Positions 29,839 through 38,351 of a stretch of 64,000 bases of DNA are shown piece after piece; the first letter of the stretch is position 1; every line of letters begins with the position of its first letter. The DNA lies in the NCBI RefSeq assembly GCF_025685645.1, contig NZ_JAGSYF010000002.1, positions 62,001-126,000 of the forward strand. The letters run 5' to 3'. The notes beneath the pieces are model-generated. The model was not told where the DNA came from. It was given only the letters and a program-made list of their open reading frames with translations, and searched no databases. The translations under genes were made by a program, and so were the position numbers. Source of the DNA: Edaphobacter bradus (GTDB taxonomy: Bacteria > Acidobacteriota > Terriglobia > Terriglobales > Acidobacteriaceae).

Positions 29839-30927
29839 ATGACTTCAGAGCAAAATGTACCCGAGGTGCAGTCCTACCAGGGTTCCCCAGCGTCCTCCGA
29901 ACAGGATGGCGACGCACAATACGCTGGTCAGCCCGTGCCCCCAGGCATGGGACAGTCCAAGAGCAGCCGCCGTCGCCGTCGGAAGCGCAAGAACAAGGGC
30001 CTCGACTCGGCCGCGCAGCAGACAGGCTTCGAGCCGAACAGCCAACAGAGCGGCCAGCCCGGCGGACAGGTCCCCTCGATGCAGGCTGGAGCGCAGCCGC
30101 AGCCGTTCCAGCAGCAGGGCGGGCAGCAGCCCAGCCACGGCGGCCAGAACTCGGGTGGCAAGCGCTGGAAGAAGAAGTATCGCGACCGTGACCGCCAGCG
30201 TGGCTCGCAGCAGAGCCCCGGAAATGTCGCCGAGTCCGGCGGGGGCTACCGCGACCGCGATTCACACCAGCCCGGCAACAACGCCTACAAGCGGAGCAAG
30301 GGTGGCAAGCAGCAGCGCGGGCCTCGCAGCTTTGTCGGTCCTATGGACCACAGCTACCGCGAGGTGAACGGCAACTTTGCCGACGCGCCTCCCTCCACCA
30401 TCGAGACGCACGGTAATTACGGAGGACGCCGCAACGGACATAGTGGCGGCGCGCGAGCGCTTCTGAACGAGTCCGGCCCGATCGACTACTCCGTTGGCAG
30501 GCCGATTCCGATCGACGAGAATGCCCCAACGAAGATCTACTTCTTCATCGAAGACCTGTTCTTCCTGGCGAAGATTCAGGAGACGGCCCGCAAACTCGGA
30601 GTCAAGGTCGCGTTCGTGAAGAACGACAAGGAAGTCCTCTCACAGCTCACATCGGGCGATGAGGAGGATAGGCCGGGACTGATCGTCTTCGACCTGAACA
30701 ACGCCAACGCCAAGCCACTGACGCTGATTCCCAAGCTCAAGGCCAAGCTGAAGAAGGGAACCTCCATCATCGGCTTCCTCTCGCACCTGCAGGGCGACCT
30801 GAAGGCTAAGGCGACCGAGGCCGGCTGCGACACCGTGATGCCGCGGGCTGCCTTCTCGCAGAACCTTCCCAACCTTCTGCGCCGCTACGGCACGGAGGAA
30901 GAGGAAGACAACAACTTCAACCAATAG
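29839..30927 (+). CDS. Basic disordered protein with C-terminal receiver-like domain
   Basis: A 362-residue protein in two parts. Residues 1-215 are low complexity: Gln, Gly, Ser and Arg rich, with a strongly basic patch SSRRRRRKRKNKG near 42-54 and several RDRDR, KRWKKKYRDRD and YGGRR segments like RNA-binding tails. Residues 230-350 look like a CheY-type fold: KIYFFIEDLFFLAKIQETA, GVKVAFV, LIVFDLNN with Asp285 at the phospho-acceptor position, IIGFLSHLQ, and DTVMPRAAF, where the usual Lys is Arg. The acidic pair near the first strand is largely missing, so phosphorylation is doubtful. The ATG at 29839 follows GGAAG. I do not recognise this combination as a named family. Confidence 0.75.
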   Translation: MTSEQNVPEVQSYQGSPASSEQDGDAQYAGQPVPPGMGQSKSSRRRRRKRKNKGLDSAAQQTGFEPNSQQSGQPGGQVPSMQAGAQPQPFQQQGGQQPSHGGQNSGGKRWKKKYRDRDRQRGSQQSPGNVAESGGGYRDRDSHQPGNNAYKRSKGGKQQRGPRSFVGPMDHSYREVNGNFADAPPSTIETHGNYGGRRNGHSGGARALLNESGPIDYSVGRPIPIDENAPTKIYFFIEDLFFLAKIQETARKLGVKVAFVKNDKEVLSQLTSGDEEDRPGLIVFDLNNANAKPLTLIPKLKAKLKKGTSIIGFLSHLQGDLKAKATEAGCDTVMPRAAFSQNLPNLLRRYGTEEEEDNNFNQ

Positions 30928-30950
30928 TGGAATCAACTCCGGGTGGTGAT

Positions 30951-30981
30951 AGGGCGCGTCATGGGCTTCATGGCGCGCCCT
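30951..30981. terminator. Hairpin between convergent genes
   Basis: AGGGCGCG and CGCGCCCT arms with an inner CATG/CATG pair form a long stem between the ends of the receiver-like gene and the HIT gene. No T-run, so termination is probable rather than certain. Confidence 0.5.
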
Positions 30982-30997
30982 GCGCCTTTCAGCGCCT

Positions 30998-31342
30998 CTA
31001 GCCCGGAGGCCAGTGCATGGTGCGGCCGCCCAGCAGATGCAGGTGCAGATGATGCACCGTCTGGCCGCCGTCATCGCCTGTGTTGACCACGACGCGGTAA
31101 CCCTTATCGAGCTTCTGCAAGCGCGCCAGGTCTGCTGCTGCGGCCAACAGGTGGCCCAGCAGAGACTTGTGCTCGGCAAGCGCCCTGGCCTGCGAGACGA
31201 TGTGCTCCTTCGGGATGATGATCAGGTGAGTTGGGGCCTGGGGGTTGATGTCGGGAAAGCCGATGCACAACTGGTCTTCAAACACCCGGTTGGCCGGAAT
31301 CTCGCCAGCGACGATCTTGCAGAACACACAGTCGGCAGACAT
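30998..31342 (-). CDS. HIT family nucleotide hydrolase (HinT-like)
   Basis: A 114-residue cytoplasmic HIT protein. It has CVFCKIVAGEIPANRVFED at the N-terminus, the DINPQAPTHLIIIPKEHI core and the catalytic histidine triad in TVHHLHLHLLGG. HinT-type members hydrolyse purine nucleoside phosphoramidates. The ATG at 31342 is chosen; a TTG at 31360 with GGGGGA upstream is an alternative that adds six residues. Confidence 0.93.
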   Translation of the reverse strand: MSADCVFCKIVAGEIPANRVFEDQLCIGFPDINPQAPTHLIIIPKEHIVSQARALAEHKSLLGHLLAAAADLARLQKLDKGYRVVVNTGDDGGQTVHHLHLHLLGGRTMHWPPG

Positions 31343-31389
31343 GTTAGGTTTCGATTTCAAGCGAATCCCCCCATACGCTTCTCAAGCCT

Positions 31390-32718
31390 TCACTTCTGAA
31401 AGTACCTCGGATGCTCCCCCTGCGACCAGGGGTTGTACCGAAGGGCGAAGGTCGCGCGGCTGCTGATCGAAGGATGGCTGAAGCTCCAGAAGACGACGAA
31501 CGGGTTCGGATCCGGCTCGCTCAATGAGAGCTCACCGAGTAATTGAAAGCTCTGCTGCGCTGTGGATTGCGGGTCGGCAACGATGCCGTGGATGGCCTCC
31601 TGGCCGTAGACGTCGGCGGCATGCTCCTGCGCGCGGCTGTAAGCATTGATGATGGGCTCTCCCAGAAACGAGAGCACAGAAAAGACCAGCAGAAGTACAG
31701 CGAGAGCGCCCCAATCGTGCTGCGAATCGATCTGCCATCGCGTGCGGCCGTAGCGCCGGATGAGCCCGCCAACGCAGCGATACCCGAGATAGAACTCCAC
31801 CAGCATAAGCACGCTGAGGAACGCCAGCGTCTTGTAAATGTGGTTCAGGACGTAGTGGCCCATCTCGTGGCCGAAGATGTAGCTGATCTCGTCAGGCGTG
31901 GCATGGCTGATGGTGTTGTCCCACACGACAACCCGCTTCGAGGCCCCGATGCCGGTGACATACGCGTTGAGCGTCGTGACCTTCTCGCTGGCCTTCATCA
32001 GAAACATCCTGTCCGGAGGAATCTCGATGCCGCCGCGCTGAACCACCTGCTCAAGCCGGGCCACAAGTGCGGGGTCGGTCTTGCCCAGCGACTCGAAGGT
32101 GTTGAAGAGCGGATCGAGGAAGATGGGCGCAACGAAGACCGCGAAAACGGTCACCGCCACCGCCGGAATCCAGAACCAGAACCACCACCGCGAAGGCGAT
32201 CTGCGAATGACCCAGAAGAGCAGCATAACCAGCAGCCCTCCGAAGACGAAGGCAAGGGCAAACGTCTTGGCCATGTCCCAGAACCAGCTTCCCCACCCTT
32301 GCACGGAGAGGCCGTACTCGACTGCAGTGTGGTGGCCAACCATGTCGAGCGGCAGCGTGAGCAGCGTAGTGACGAGCAGCAGCAGAAAGGTGAAGACGAA
32401 ACCTTGCGCCCAGCGATTCCTGCTGACCGCGACAGCAAAGTTCCTCATTCGGGCGATGATGCCGAGCCCCAGCAGAAGGATGAGCTGCAGAATGCCCCAA
32501 CCGCTCGAAAGAAAGTCGAGTGCGATGCGGCTGTGGGAGAAGGTGACGGCCTTCCGCAGTGTCTCCGGCGGCAGAGAGTAAGCTGGCTTACCGTCAGCCG
32601 GCCGAACCTGTGCGCCAGTTCGAACATTGGCCGCAGGCTGCGCTTGAGCCCGGAGAAAAGGTACAGCAAAGACCGTGACGAAGGAGACGAGCAGCAAAAC
32701 GAGGGCGCGTAGATTCAT
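31390..32718 (-). CDS. M48A (CAAX-prenyl protease type) membrane metallopeptidase
   Basis: A 442-residue zinc protease with an N-terminal hydrophobic segment and several transmembrane helices (about 75-90, 103-123, 152-171, 180-200, 296-312, 336-352). The zinc site is HEMGH (residues 284-288) with the third ligand Glu364 in AQEHAADVYG, as in Ste24p/M48A enzymes. The C-terminal SFSHPSISSRATFA matches the family end. It may process or degrade membrane proteins. The ATG at 32718 follows GAGG; the longer upstream frame would run into the neighbouring gene. It starts 7 bases after the next listed gene and is probably cotranscribed. Confidence 0.92.
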   Translation of the reverse strand: MNLRALVLLLVSFVTVFAVPFLRAQAQPAANVRTGAQVRPADGKPAYSLPPETLRKAVTFSHSRIALDFLSSGWGILQLILLLGLGIIARMRNFAVAVSRNRWAQGFVFTFLLLLVTTLLTLPLDMVGHHTAVEYGLSVQGWGSWFWDMAKTFALAFVFGGLLVMLLFWVIRRSPSRWWFWFWIPAVAVTVFAVFVAPIFLDPLFNTFESLGKTDPALVARLEQVVQRGGIEIPPDRMFLMKASEKVTTLNAYVTGIGASKRVVVWDNTISHATPDEISYIFGHEMGHYVLNHIYKTLAFLSVLMLVEFYLGYRCVGGLIRRYGRTRWQIDSQHDWGALAVLLLVFSVLSFLGEPIINAYSRAQEHAADVYGQEAIHGIVADPQSTAQQSFQLLGELSLSEPDPNPFVVFWSFSHPSISSRATFALRYNPWSQGEHPRYFQK

Positions 32719-32725
32719 CGCAACC

Positions 32726-34243
32726 TCACACCTGCGGCTTGCCCGGCGCCGCGGTCTCTTGCTCGGAGACGATCTTCCACTCACCGTTGATGCGCTTGAG
32801 TTCGAGCTGCGTGCGGACATAGCGGTCAGCGATCTGCGAACCTGCCATGGATTCGGTTTCCGAGTCTGGCGTGGTCGCGTCGGCAAGCTGCATGAAGTGC
32901 TTCGTCAGCCGGACCGTGAGATCGGAGTCCGTTCGCGGCTGAACGGCGACCCTTTCGAGTTTGACGGTCCACACGCCTGAGCGGTCCTGGATGGCGCTGC
33001 GAAACTTGTCGATCAGCGCCTGATTGCCGACGTTTGCATCGCCAAGATAATGCCCAACGGGATCGGCATAGAACGAGGCCTCAAGCACAGGGTCGCGGCC
33101 TCGCATCGAGTCGGCCCACTCTTCGAGCCACACCTTGGGGTCGGCCTCGGTATGGGGAGGAGGAGCCGGAGGAGTGGGAGGCACCACAGCGACTGGAGCG
33201 GGCTGAGGCTGGGCCTCCGCCGGTGGCGTAGCCGGGCGCAGCCGCAAGCTCTGGAGGTCGAGGCGGCCAGCCCAGTACAGGTAGATCGTCCCTGCCGAGA
33301 CGGTAAGCGCGAGCAGCAACGCCACCAGCAGCGGCATGCGCGTCCTGGAATGTGAGGAATCGGCAGCCGCGAGACGAATCGTTGGAAGCTCGCGGGGAGG
33401 CTCAGCCACCACTGCCCGTTTGCGTGAGCCGGATGCGGTTCGCGTCGCGCTCGCTGCCGCGAGCTGGGCAGCCAGCGCGGCAAAGGCCGTCGGCTGCGAG
33501 GGCTTCGACGCAGTCTCGGCGGTGGGCTTTGGCCGCTCTGACGCCTCCTGTATCGGCCCAGACGTCGGAGTTGGCTCGGAGCTGGCGGTCGGCGGCTCAA
33601 TTGGCTGGACAGTTGGCGGCATAACTGACGCCTCGCCTGGCGATTCGAGCGGCACAACCGGCCGCTCAACAGGCAGCTCAGCCGGCGAAGCAACTGGCGG
33701 TTCGACTGGCAACGGACCGACCGCTTCCATCGTAGGATCAGCGGCTGGCTCGGGCTCCCCCATGGCAGGCGACTCAGGCTCGACCGTTGAAACCGGCTCC
33801 GGCACTGGCTCAAGCGGCGTCGTCGAGCGGCCCAGGCCGGGAAGGCCAAGTCGCGCGCGCATCTGGCCGAAGGCGTAGTCCAGCTTGGCGCGGATCGGAG
33901 CATCCTGTGGTGACGAGCCCAGCAGCGCCGACGCCTGAAAGCTGATGTTGGCGTGGATCGCGGTGCTGTCATGGCTGGGCACGACCTCAAAGATCGCGGT
34001 ATCCCGGTAGTTACGGGCGCGCGGAGAGGGGCCGAGCCCCCGAAGCGTAAGCTGACGCCCCTGGCGCTCCACCTCGTCGGAGAGCTCGAGCAGGGACAGC
34101 TCAAGCGCGTGCAGGACTTGCTCTGCGTCGCCGGTCGGAACGGTCTCAGTCGTCTCGAATCTCACAGTGTCTCTAACCAGTAACCTACATGAGTTTAACT
34201 CTCCAGTGGCGAGCGATCTCTGCTCCTGAACCGCATATATCAT
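32726..34243 (-). CDS. Membrane-anchored protein with NTF2-like C-terminal domain
   Basis: A 505-residue protein of unknown function. Residues 20-135 form a folded-looking N-terminal domain I do not recognise; 141-250 are Pro/Glu/Ser-rich; one transmembrane helix spans about 303-325 (MPLLVALLLALTVSAGTIYL); a second Pro-rich stretch follows; and 369-495 look like an NTF2/SnoaL-like domain (WLEEWADSMRGRDPVLEASF, LKRINGEWKIVSEQE), as in Cds6-type proteins. The start is taken at ATG 34243, with GGAG nearby. It is the first gene of a unit with the M48 protease and is divergent from the TldD-like gene. Confidence 0.7.
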   Translation of the reverse strand: MIYAVQEQRSLATGELNSCRLLVRDTVRFETTETVPTGDAEQVLHALELSLLELSDEVERQGRQLTLRGLGPSPRARNYRDTAIFEVVPSHDSTAIHANISFQASALLGSSPQDAPIRAKLDYAFGQMRARLGLPGLGRSTTPLEPVPEPVSTVEPESPAMGEPEPAADPTMEAVGPLPVEPPVASPAELPVERPVVPLESPGEASVMPPTVQPIEPPTASSEPTPTSGPIQEASERPKPTAETASKPSQPTAFAALAAQLAAASATRTASGSRKRAVVAEPPRELPTIRLAAADSSHSRTRMPLLVALLLALTVSAGTIYLYWAGRLDLQSLRLRPATPPAEAQPQPAPVAVVPPTPPAPPPHTEADPKVWLEEWADSMRGRDPVLEASFYADPVGHYLGDANVGNQALIDKFRSAIQDRSGVWTVKLERVAVQPRTDSDLTVRLTKHFMQLADATTPDSETESMAGSQIADRYVRTQLELKRINGEWKIVSEQETAAPGKPQV

Positions 34244-34361
34244 CGTCCAACACTCCAGGCAGTGCAACAAAAGGCCATAAGGTGCAGGGCACACCGCACG
34301 GGAGTTTCTGTACACTCGGCTGAAGCCTTAATTTGCACTGGGAATACGGGTTCCCCTTTCC

Positions 34362-36095
34362 ATGAAGACAGATCGAGTCGTGGTTGCCGGCACATCAGCC
34401 GGTCTTGTATTGGCGGCAATGATGCTGCCGGGTCATGCTGCGGCCGCTCCGGCTCCCAGCCGGTCACAGGTTCTGCTGGATGCGATGGGCTCCGAGTTGG
34501 CGCGGGCGATGCACTCGCTCGGCTCCACGGGAGCCGACGCGGCGGAGCAGCCGAAGCCCTACTTCCTCAGCTACGCCGTCTCCGACAGCGACAGTCTCAA
34601 CATCACCGTCCAGTACGGGGCGGTCGCAGTCTCCAACGAGAGCAAGCGCCGCACCGCCGACGTGCAGATGCGCCTCGGAACTCGTCAGGAGGACAACACC
34701 CACGGCGACCACCGCATCAGCGCGCTGACGACGATTCCCCTGCCCCTCACCGACGACCGTGACGCCATCGAGCGAAGCCTCTGGTTCGCCACCAATCGCG
34801 GCTACGCCCGTGCTCTCGATGGCTATGTGAAGGTCAGGACTGAGCAGCAGGTCCGCGCCAAGGAAGAAGACACTTCGGCAGACTTTTCGAGCGAGCAGCC
34901 GAAGACGGCGGTCGAGCCTACCGCTTCCGCTCTCGCCGTGGACAAGACGGCGTGGGAGGCGCGGCTGCGCGAGCTCTCCAGCCTCTTCAAGCAGTACCCC
35001 GACATCTTCTTCAACACCGTGATCCTGCAGGCCGCCACCGAAACCGACTACTTCGTCTCGTCGGAGGGCGCAAAGGTTGCGACGCCAAACCAGGTTGCAC
35101 GAATCGTCATCGTGGCACGGACGCGTGCCGCCGACGGCATGGACCTCTTCCGCGTCGAGACCTTCGAGGCCGATAACATCAGCCATCTGCCCGACCAGAA
35201 GATTCTGATCGAGAAGACCACGGCGATGGCCAAGAACCTCGAAGACCTGCGCACGGCCCCCGTCACTGAACCCTTCAACGGGCCGGCGATCCTCAGCGGG
35301 CGCGCCTCCGCGGTCTTCTTCCACGAGGTGCTCGGCCACAGGCTCGAGGGCCAGCGGCAGCGCGGCGACGAAGAGGGCCAGACCTTCACCAAGATGCTGG
35401 GCAAGCAGATTCTGCCGACCTTCCTCAGTGTCTACGACGACCCGACGCTCAAGAGCTTCGGCGGCGCACCGCTCAGCGGCCACTATGACTATGACGACGA
35501 GGGCCAGGAGGCCAGGCGCGTCGATCTGATCAAAGACGGCGTGCTCGAAACCTTTCTCATGTCGCGGCTGCCAATCGCCAGCTTCTCCAACAGCAACGGC
35601 CACGGCCGCGCCGAAACAGGACGCATGCCGACAGGGCGGCAGGGCAATCTGATCGTCAGTTCCTCGAAGACCATGAACGACAAAGAGTTGCGGCAGATGC
35701 TGATCGACGAGGCGAAGAAGCAGGGCAAGCCCTACGGTCTTTACTTCGAGGACATCTCCTCAGGCTTCGCCGTTACGACGCGGCGCTCTCCGCAGGCCTT
35801 TCAGGTCATCCCGCTGGTCGTCTACCGCGTCTACGTCGACGGCCGGCCGGATGAGCTAGTGCGCGGCGTCAGCATCGTAGGCACTCCGCAGGCCGCGCTG
35901 ACACGCATCATGGCCACTGGAGACAGGCAGGAGATCTTCAACGGCATCTGCGGTGCGGAGTCAGGAAGCATTCCCGTCAGCGCCGTGGCTCCGGCGATGC
36001 TGGTCAGCGAGATTGAGACTCAGCGCCAGGCGCAGGGCACGGCACGGCCGCCAATCCTTCCTCCGCCACCGGCCAGCGCCAAGGGGGCCAAATAA
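34362..36095 (+). CDS. Exported TldD-like metallopeptidase
   Basis: A 577-residue member of the TldD/PmbA (U62) family. Unlike E. coli TldD it has an N-terminal signal peptide (VVVAGTSAGLVLAAMMLPG, cleavage near AAAAP). The zinc motif HEVLGH (His321, Glu322, His326) is intact in AVFFHEVLGHRLEGQ, and NGICGAESGSIPVS supplies the expected Cys ligand near the end. TldD works as a heterodimer with TldE to degrade or trim peptides. The next gene encodes a partner-like paralogue and starts on the stop codon of this one. No good ribosome binding site precedes the ATG. Confidence 0.88.
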   Translation: MKTDRVVVAGTSAGLVLAAMMLPGHAAAAPAPSRSQVLLDAMGSELARAMHSLGSTGADAAEQPKPYFLSYAVSDSDSLNITVQYGAVAVSNESKRRTADVQMRLGTRQEDNTHGDHRISALTTIPLPLTDDRDAIERSLWFATNRGYARALDGYVKVRTEQQVRAKEEDTSADFSSEQPKTAVEPTASALAVDKTAWEARLRELSSLFKQYPDIFFNTVILQAATETDYFVSSEGAKVATPNQVARIVIVARTRAADGMDLFRVETFEADNISHLPDQKILIEKTTAMAKNLEDLRTAPVTEPFNGPAILSGRASAVFFHEVLGHRLEGQRQRGDEEGQTFTKMLGKQILPTFLSVYDDPTLKSFGGAPLSGHYDYDDEGQEARRVDLIKDGVLETFLMSRLPIASFSNSNGHGRAETGRMPTGRQGNLIVSSSKTMNDKELRQMLIDEAKKQGKPYGLYFEDISSGFAVTTRRSPQAFQVIPLVVYRVYVDGRPDELVRGVSIVGTPQAALTRIMATGDRQEIFNGICGAESGSIPVSAVAPAMLVSEIETQRQAQGTARPPILPPPPASAKGAK

Positions 36096-37777
36096 TGAAT
36101 ATCCTCCCGGCACAGTTACGTAAATCCGCGGCCAACCTTAGAATCGCCGCCGCCATCGCTGTATTGGCAACGATCGCAGCCGCAAATGCTGCGCACGCCC
36201 AGGCGAACGACCCCTTGCTGAAAGCAATGCAGGACGAGTTGGACCGCGAGAAGATCCAGCTCGTGCTCCCCGGAATGCACGGGCCGTACTTCATCGAATA
36301 CCGGATGGATGACATCAGCACCTACGAGGCCGTCGCCAACTACGGCGCGCTCACCCGCGAGGAGGAGAGCCATCAGCGTCTCGTGCGGGTCTCGGTTCGA
36401 GTGGGAGGCTACCAGACAGACTCCAGCTCAAGCCGGGGCGACGGCGTCGTGCAGCTCGGGCCAAGGGACAACGACCCCGACGCGCTGCGCTACGCCCTAT
36501 GGATCGCCACGGACGACGCCTACAAGAACGCGCTGCGCGCCTATTCGGCCAAGCAGGCAGCACTCGAACGGTTCCAGACGCAGCGTGGCGAAAACGACTT
36601 CTCCGAAGAGAAGCCGGCCGTACATATCGCCGCCCTGGCCAAGCTCGATCTCGACCGTGCCGAGTGGAAGAAGCGTGTCGTGGAGGCAAGCGGCCTCTAC
36701 GCAACCGATCCTGAGGTCAAGGCCTTTGCCGACCAGGTGCAGTATTCGGTGGCCAACCTCCGCGCCGTCGCGATGAACCGCTACCTCGTGAACACCGAGG
36801 GGACGGTTGTGCGACAGGGCTACTCCGCCTACAGCAACACCATCAGCGTCGGAGGCCAGGCCTCGGACGGAATGCGGCTCGGCCGCGACAACGGCTCGGT
36901 CGCCGTGACCGCGAAGGAGCTCGATAGCTGGCCCGCGTTTCGCAAGCGCGTGATCGACGATCTCAAGAGCCTCGACGCGCTGCGCAGGGCTCCTGTCGTG
37001 GATGCAACCGACTACCACGGGCCGGTGCTGTTCAGTGGCGATGCCGCGTCCGACGTGCTGAACCGGTTCTTCGTTCCGAACGTCGAGGCCGGCCGGCCAG
37101 ACCTCGGCACGACCGCTCGCACCACCGGCGCTTATAACGCAAGCTACAAAGCGCGCGTGCTGCCTGGGTTCTTCAACGTTGTCGACGACCCGCTGCAGAC
37201 AACCTTCAATGGTCGAGGCCTCATCGGCGCCTACGCCGTCGACGATGAGGGCGTGCCCGCGCATCCCGTGCCGGTCGTGACCAACGGGACGCTTGAGAAC
37301 TATCTCATCGACCGCGACCCCATCAAGGACTTCCCCAACTCGAACGGACACGGCCGCGCCGCGGCAGGCGCACCGGCGCACTCGCAGTCCGGCGTGATGA
37401 TCTTCAAGCCAACGAACCCGGTACCGGCTGATGAGCTGAACAAGCGCCTGCTCGCGATGGCCAAGGAGCAGGGCCACGACGTCTATGCCGTCGAGACTAT
37501 GGGCGGCGATGCACCGCGGCTACTCTATCGCGTGCACGCCTCGGACGGTAGCCGCGAACTGGTGCGCGGAGCAGTCTTCGATGAGCTGGACGTTCGCAGT
37601 CTCCGCTCCGAGATCGTTGCTGCGGGCGACGATCCATATATCTCCCAGTCAATGGGAGTCGTTCCGCAGACGACCATCGCGCCGAGCCTGCTCTTCGACG
37701 AAATCGGAGTGAAGCGAGCTAACGAAGAGCAGCAGAAACTGCCGTACTACCCGCCGCCAACGCTTGAGGGAAGGTAG
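36095..37777 (+). CDS. Exported TldE/TldD-like protein lacking the zinc site
   Basis: A 560-residue paralogue of the preceding gene with its own signal peptide (AAAIAVLATIAAANAAHAQA). Alignment by eye is good through GRGLIGAYAVDDEGVPAH, NSNGHGRAA and RELVRGAVFDEL, but the HExxxH segment is replaced by SDVLNRFFVPN and the later Cys is absent. It therefore fits the non-catalytic TldE role in a heterodimer. The start shares a base with the upstream stop (TAATG), so the two are translationally coupled. Confidence 0.82.
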   Translation: MNILPAQLRKSAANLRIAAAIAVLATIAAANAAHAQANDPLLKAMQDELDREKIQLVLPGMHGPYFIEYRMDDISTYEAVANYGALTREEESHQRLVRVSVRVGGYQTDSSSSRGDGVVQLGPRDNDPDALRYALWIATDDAYKNALRAYSAKQAALERFQTQRGENDFSEEKPAVHIAALAKLDLDRAEWKKRVVEASGLYATDPEVKAFADQVQYSVANLRAVAMNRYLVNTEGTVVRQGYSAYSNTISVGGQASDGMRLGRDNGSVAVTAKELDSWPAFRKRVIDDLKSLDALRRAPVVDATDYHGPVLFSGDAASDVLNRFFVPNVEAGRPDLGTTARTTGAYNASYKARVLPGFFNVVDDPLQTTFNGRGLIGAYAVDDEGVPAHPVPVVTNGTLENYLIDRDPIKDFPNSNGHGRAAAGAPAHSQSGVMIFKPTNPVPADELNKRLLAMAKEQGHDVYAVETMGGDAPRLLYRVHASDGSRELVRGAVFDELDVRSLRSEIVAAGDDPYISQSMGVVPQTTIAPSLLFDEIGVKRANEEQQKLPYYPPPTLEGR

Positions 37778-37867
37778 CCTCGAGGCTGCGCACGCTGCAA
37801 ACGCGACAGAATGTTGTAAAGTCATGGTGCCTTTCCGGTCCTGAATTCTTCTGAACTGAAGGAGGCC

Positions 37868-38326
37868 ATGGGACGCCGAGCATTTCTGTCACAACTTGCA
37901 CAGTTGGCGGCCGCACCTCTGGTCGCGTCTGCAGTTCCCCTCGAAGCCCAGACCGCACGCAAACCTCGCAAGATCCTCATGAAGAGCGCGTGGGGCTCCG
38001 ATGACCCGACGAAGGCCGGCTTTCCCTTCTCGCACAGCCTGGCGCTATCTGATGCCGGCCACGAGGTGCAGATATTCCTGCTGGGAGAGGCCGTTGTGCT
38101 GATGAGAAAAACCGTCGCGAATGCCGTCACTCCCGTAGGCTGGCCCCCCATCGGCGAGACACTGGACAAGGTCGCTGCCCGGCACATTCCGATCTATGCC
38201 TGCGGCGCCTGCTCACGCGCTCGAGGCGTGACGGAAGGTGACCTGAGCAACTACAGCGCTAAATTTGGCAGCCCACCGATCTTCGTCTCCCTCATCGAAT
38301 GGGCAGACCTCGTGATTACGGAATAG
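37868..38326 (+). CDS. Exported DsrE-like protein with Tat-type signal
   Basis: A 152-residue protein. The N-terminus GRRAFLSQLAQLAAAPLVASA resembles a twin-arginine signal, so export in folded form is likely. The mature part fits the DsrE/DsrF fold: KILMKSAWGSDDPTKAGFPF, GHEVQIFLLGEAVVLM, and a loop IPIYACGACSRARG that holds two cysteines at the position of the DsrE active-site Cys. Members carry or transfer sulfur. It follows the TldE-like gene by 90 bases on the same strand. Confidence 0.78.
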   Translation: MGRRAFLSQLAQLAAAPLVASAVPLEAQTARKPRKILMKSAWGSDDPTKAGFPFSHSLALSDAGHEVQIFLLGEAVVLMRKTVANAVTPVGWPPIGETLDKVAARHIPIYACGACSRARGVTEGDLSNYSAKFGSPPIFVSLIEWADLVITE

Positions 38327-38334
38327 ATCGCAGC

Positions 38335-38351
38335 GCGCGGAGAATCCGCGC
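38335..38351. terminator. Short hairpin between convergent genes
   Basis: A perfect 7-base stem GCGCGGA/TCCGCGC with a GAA loop lies between the DsrE-like stop and the rlpA stop. There is no T-run, so its role as terminator is uncertain. Confidence 0.35.

Noticed and set aside
31543..32712. 389-codon plus-strand frame
   Set aside because: It lies opposite the M48 protease with an intact HEMGH site and has no start signal or recognisable domain.
34464..35603. 379-codon minus-strand frame
   Set aside because: Antisense to the TldD-like gene; the sequence is low in recognisable motifs and high in Val/Asp as expected from GC-rich mirror codons.
36497..37477. 326-codon minus-strand frame
   Set aside because: Antisense to the TldE-like gene with no family match or ribosome binding site.
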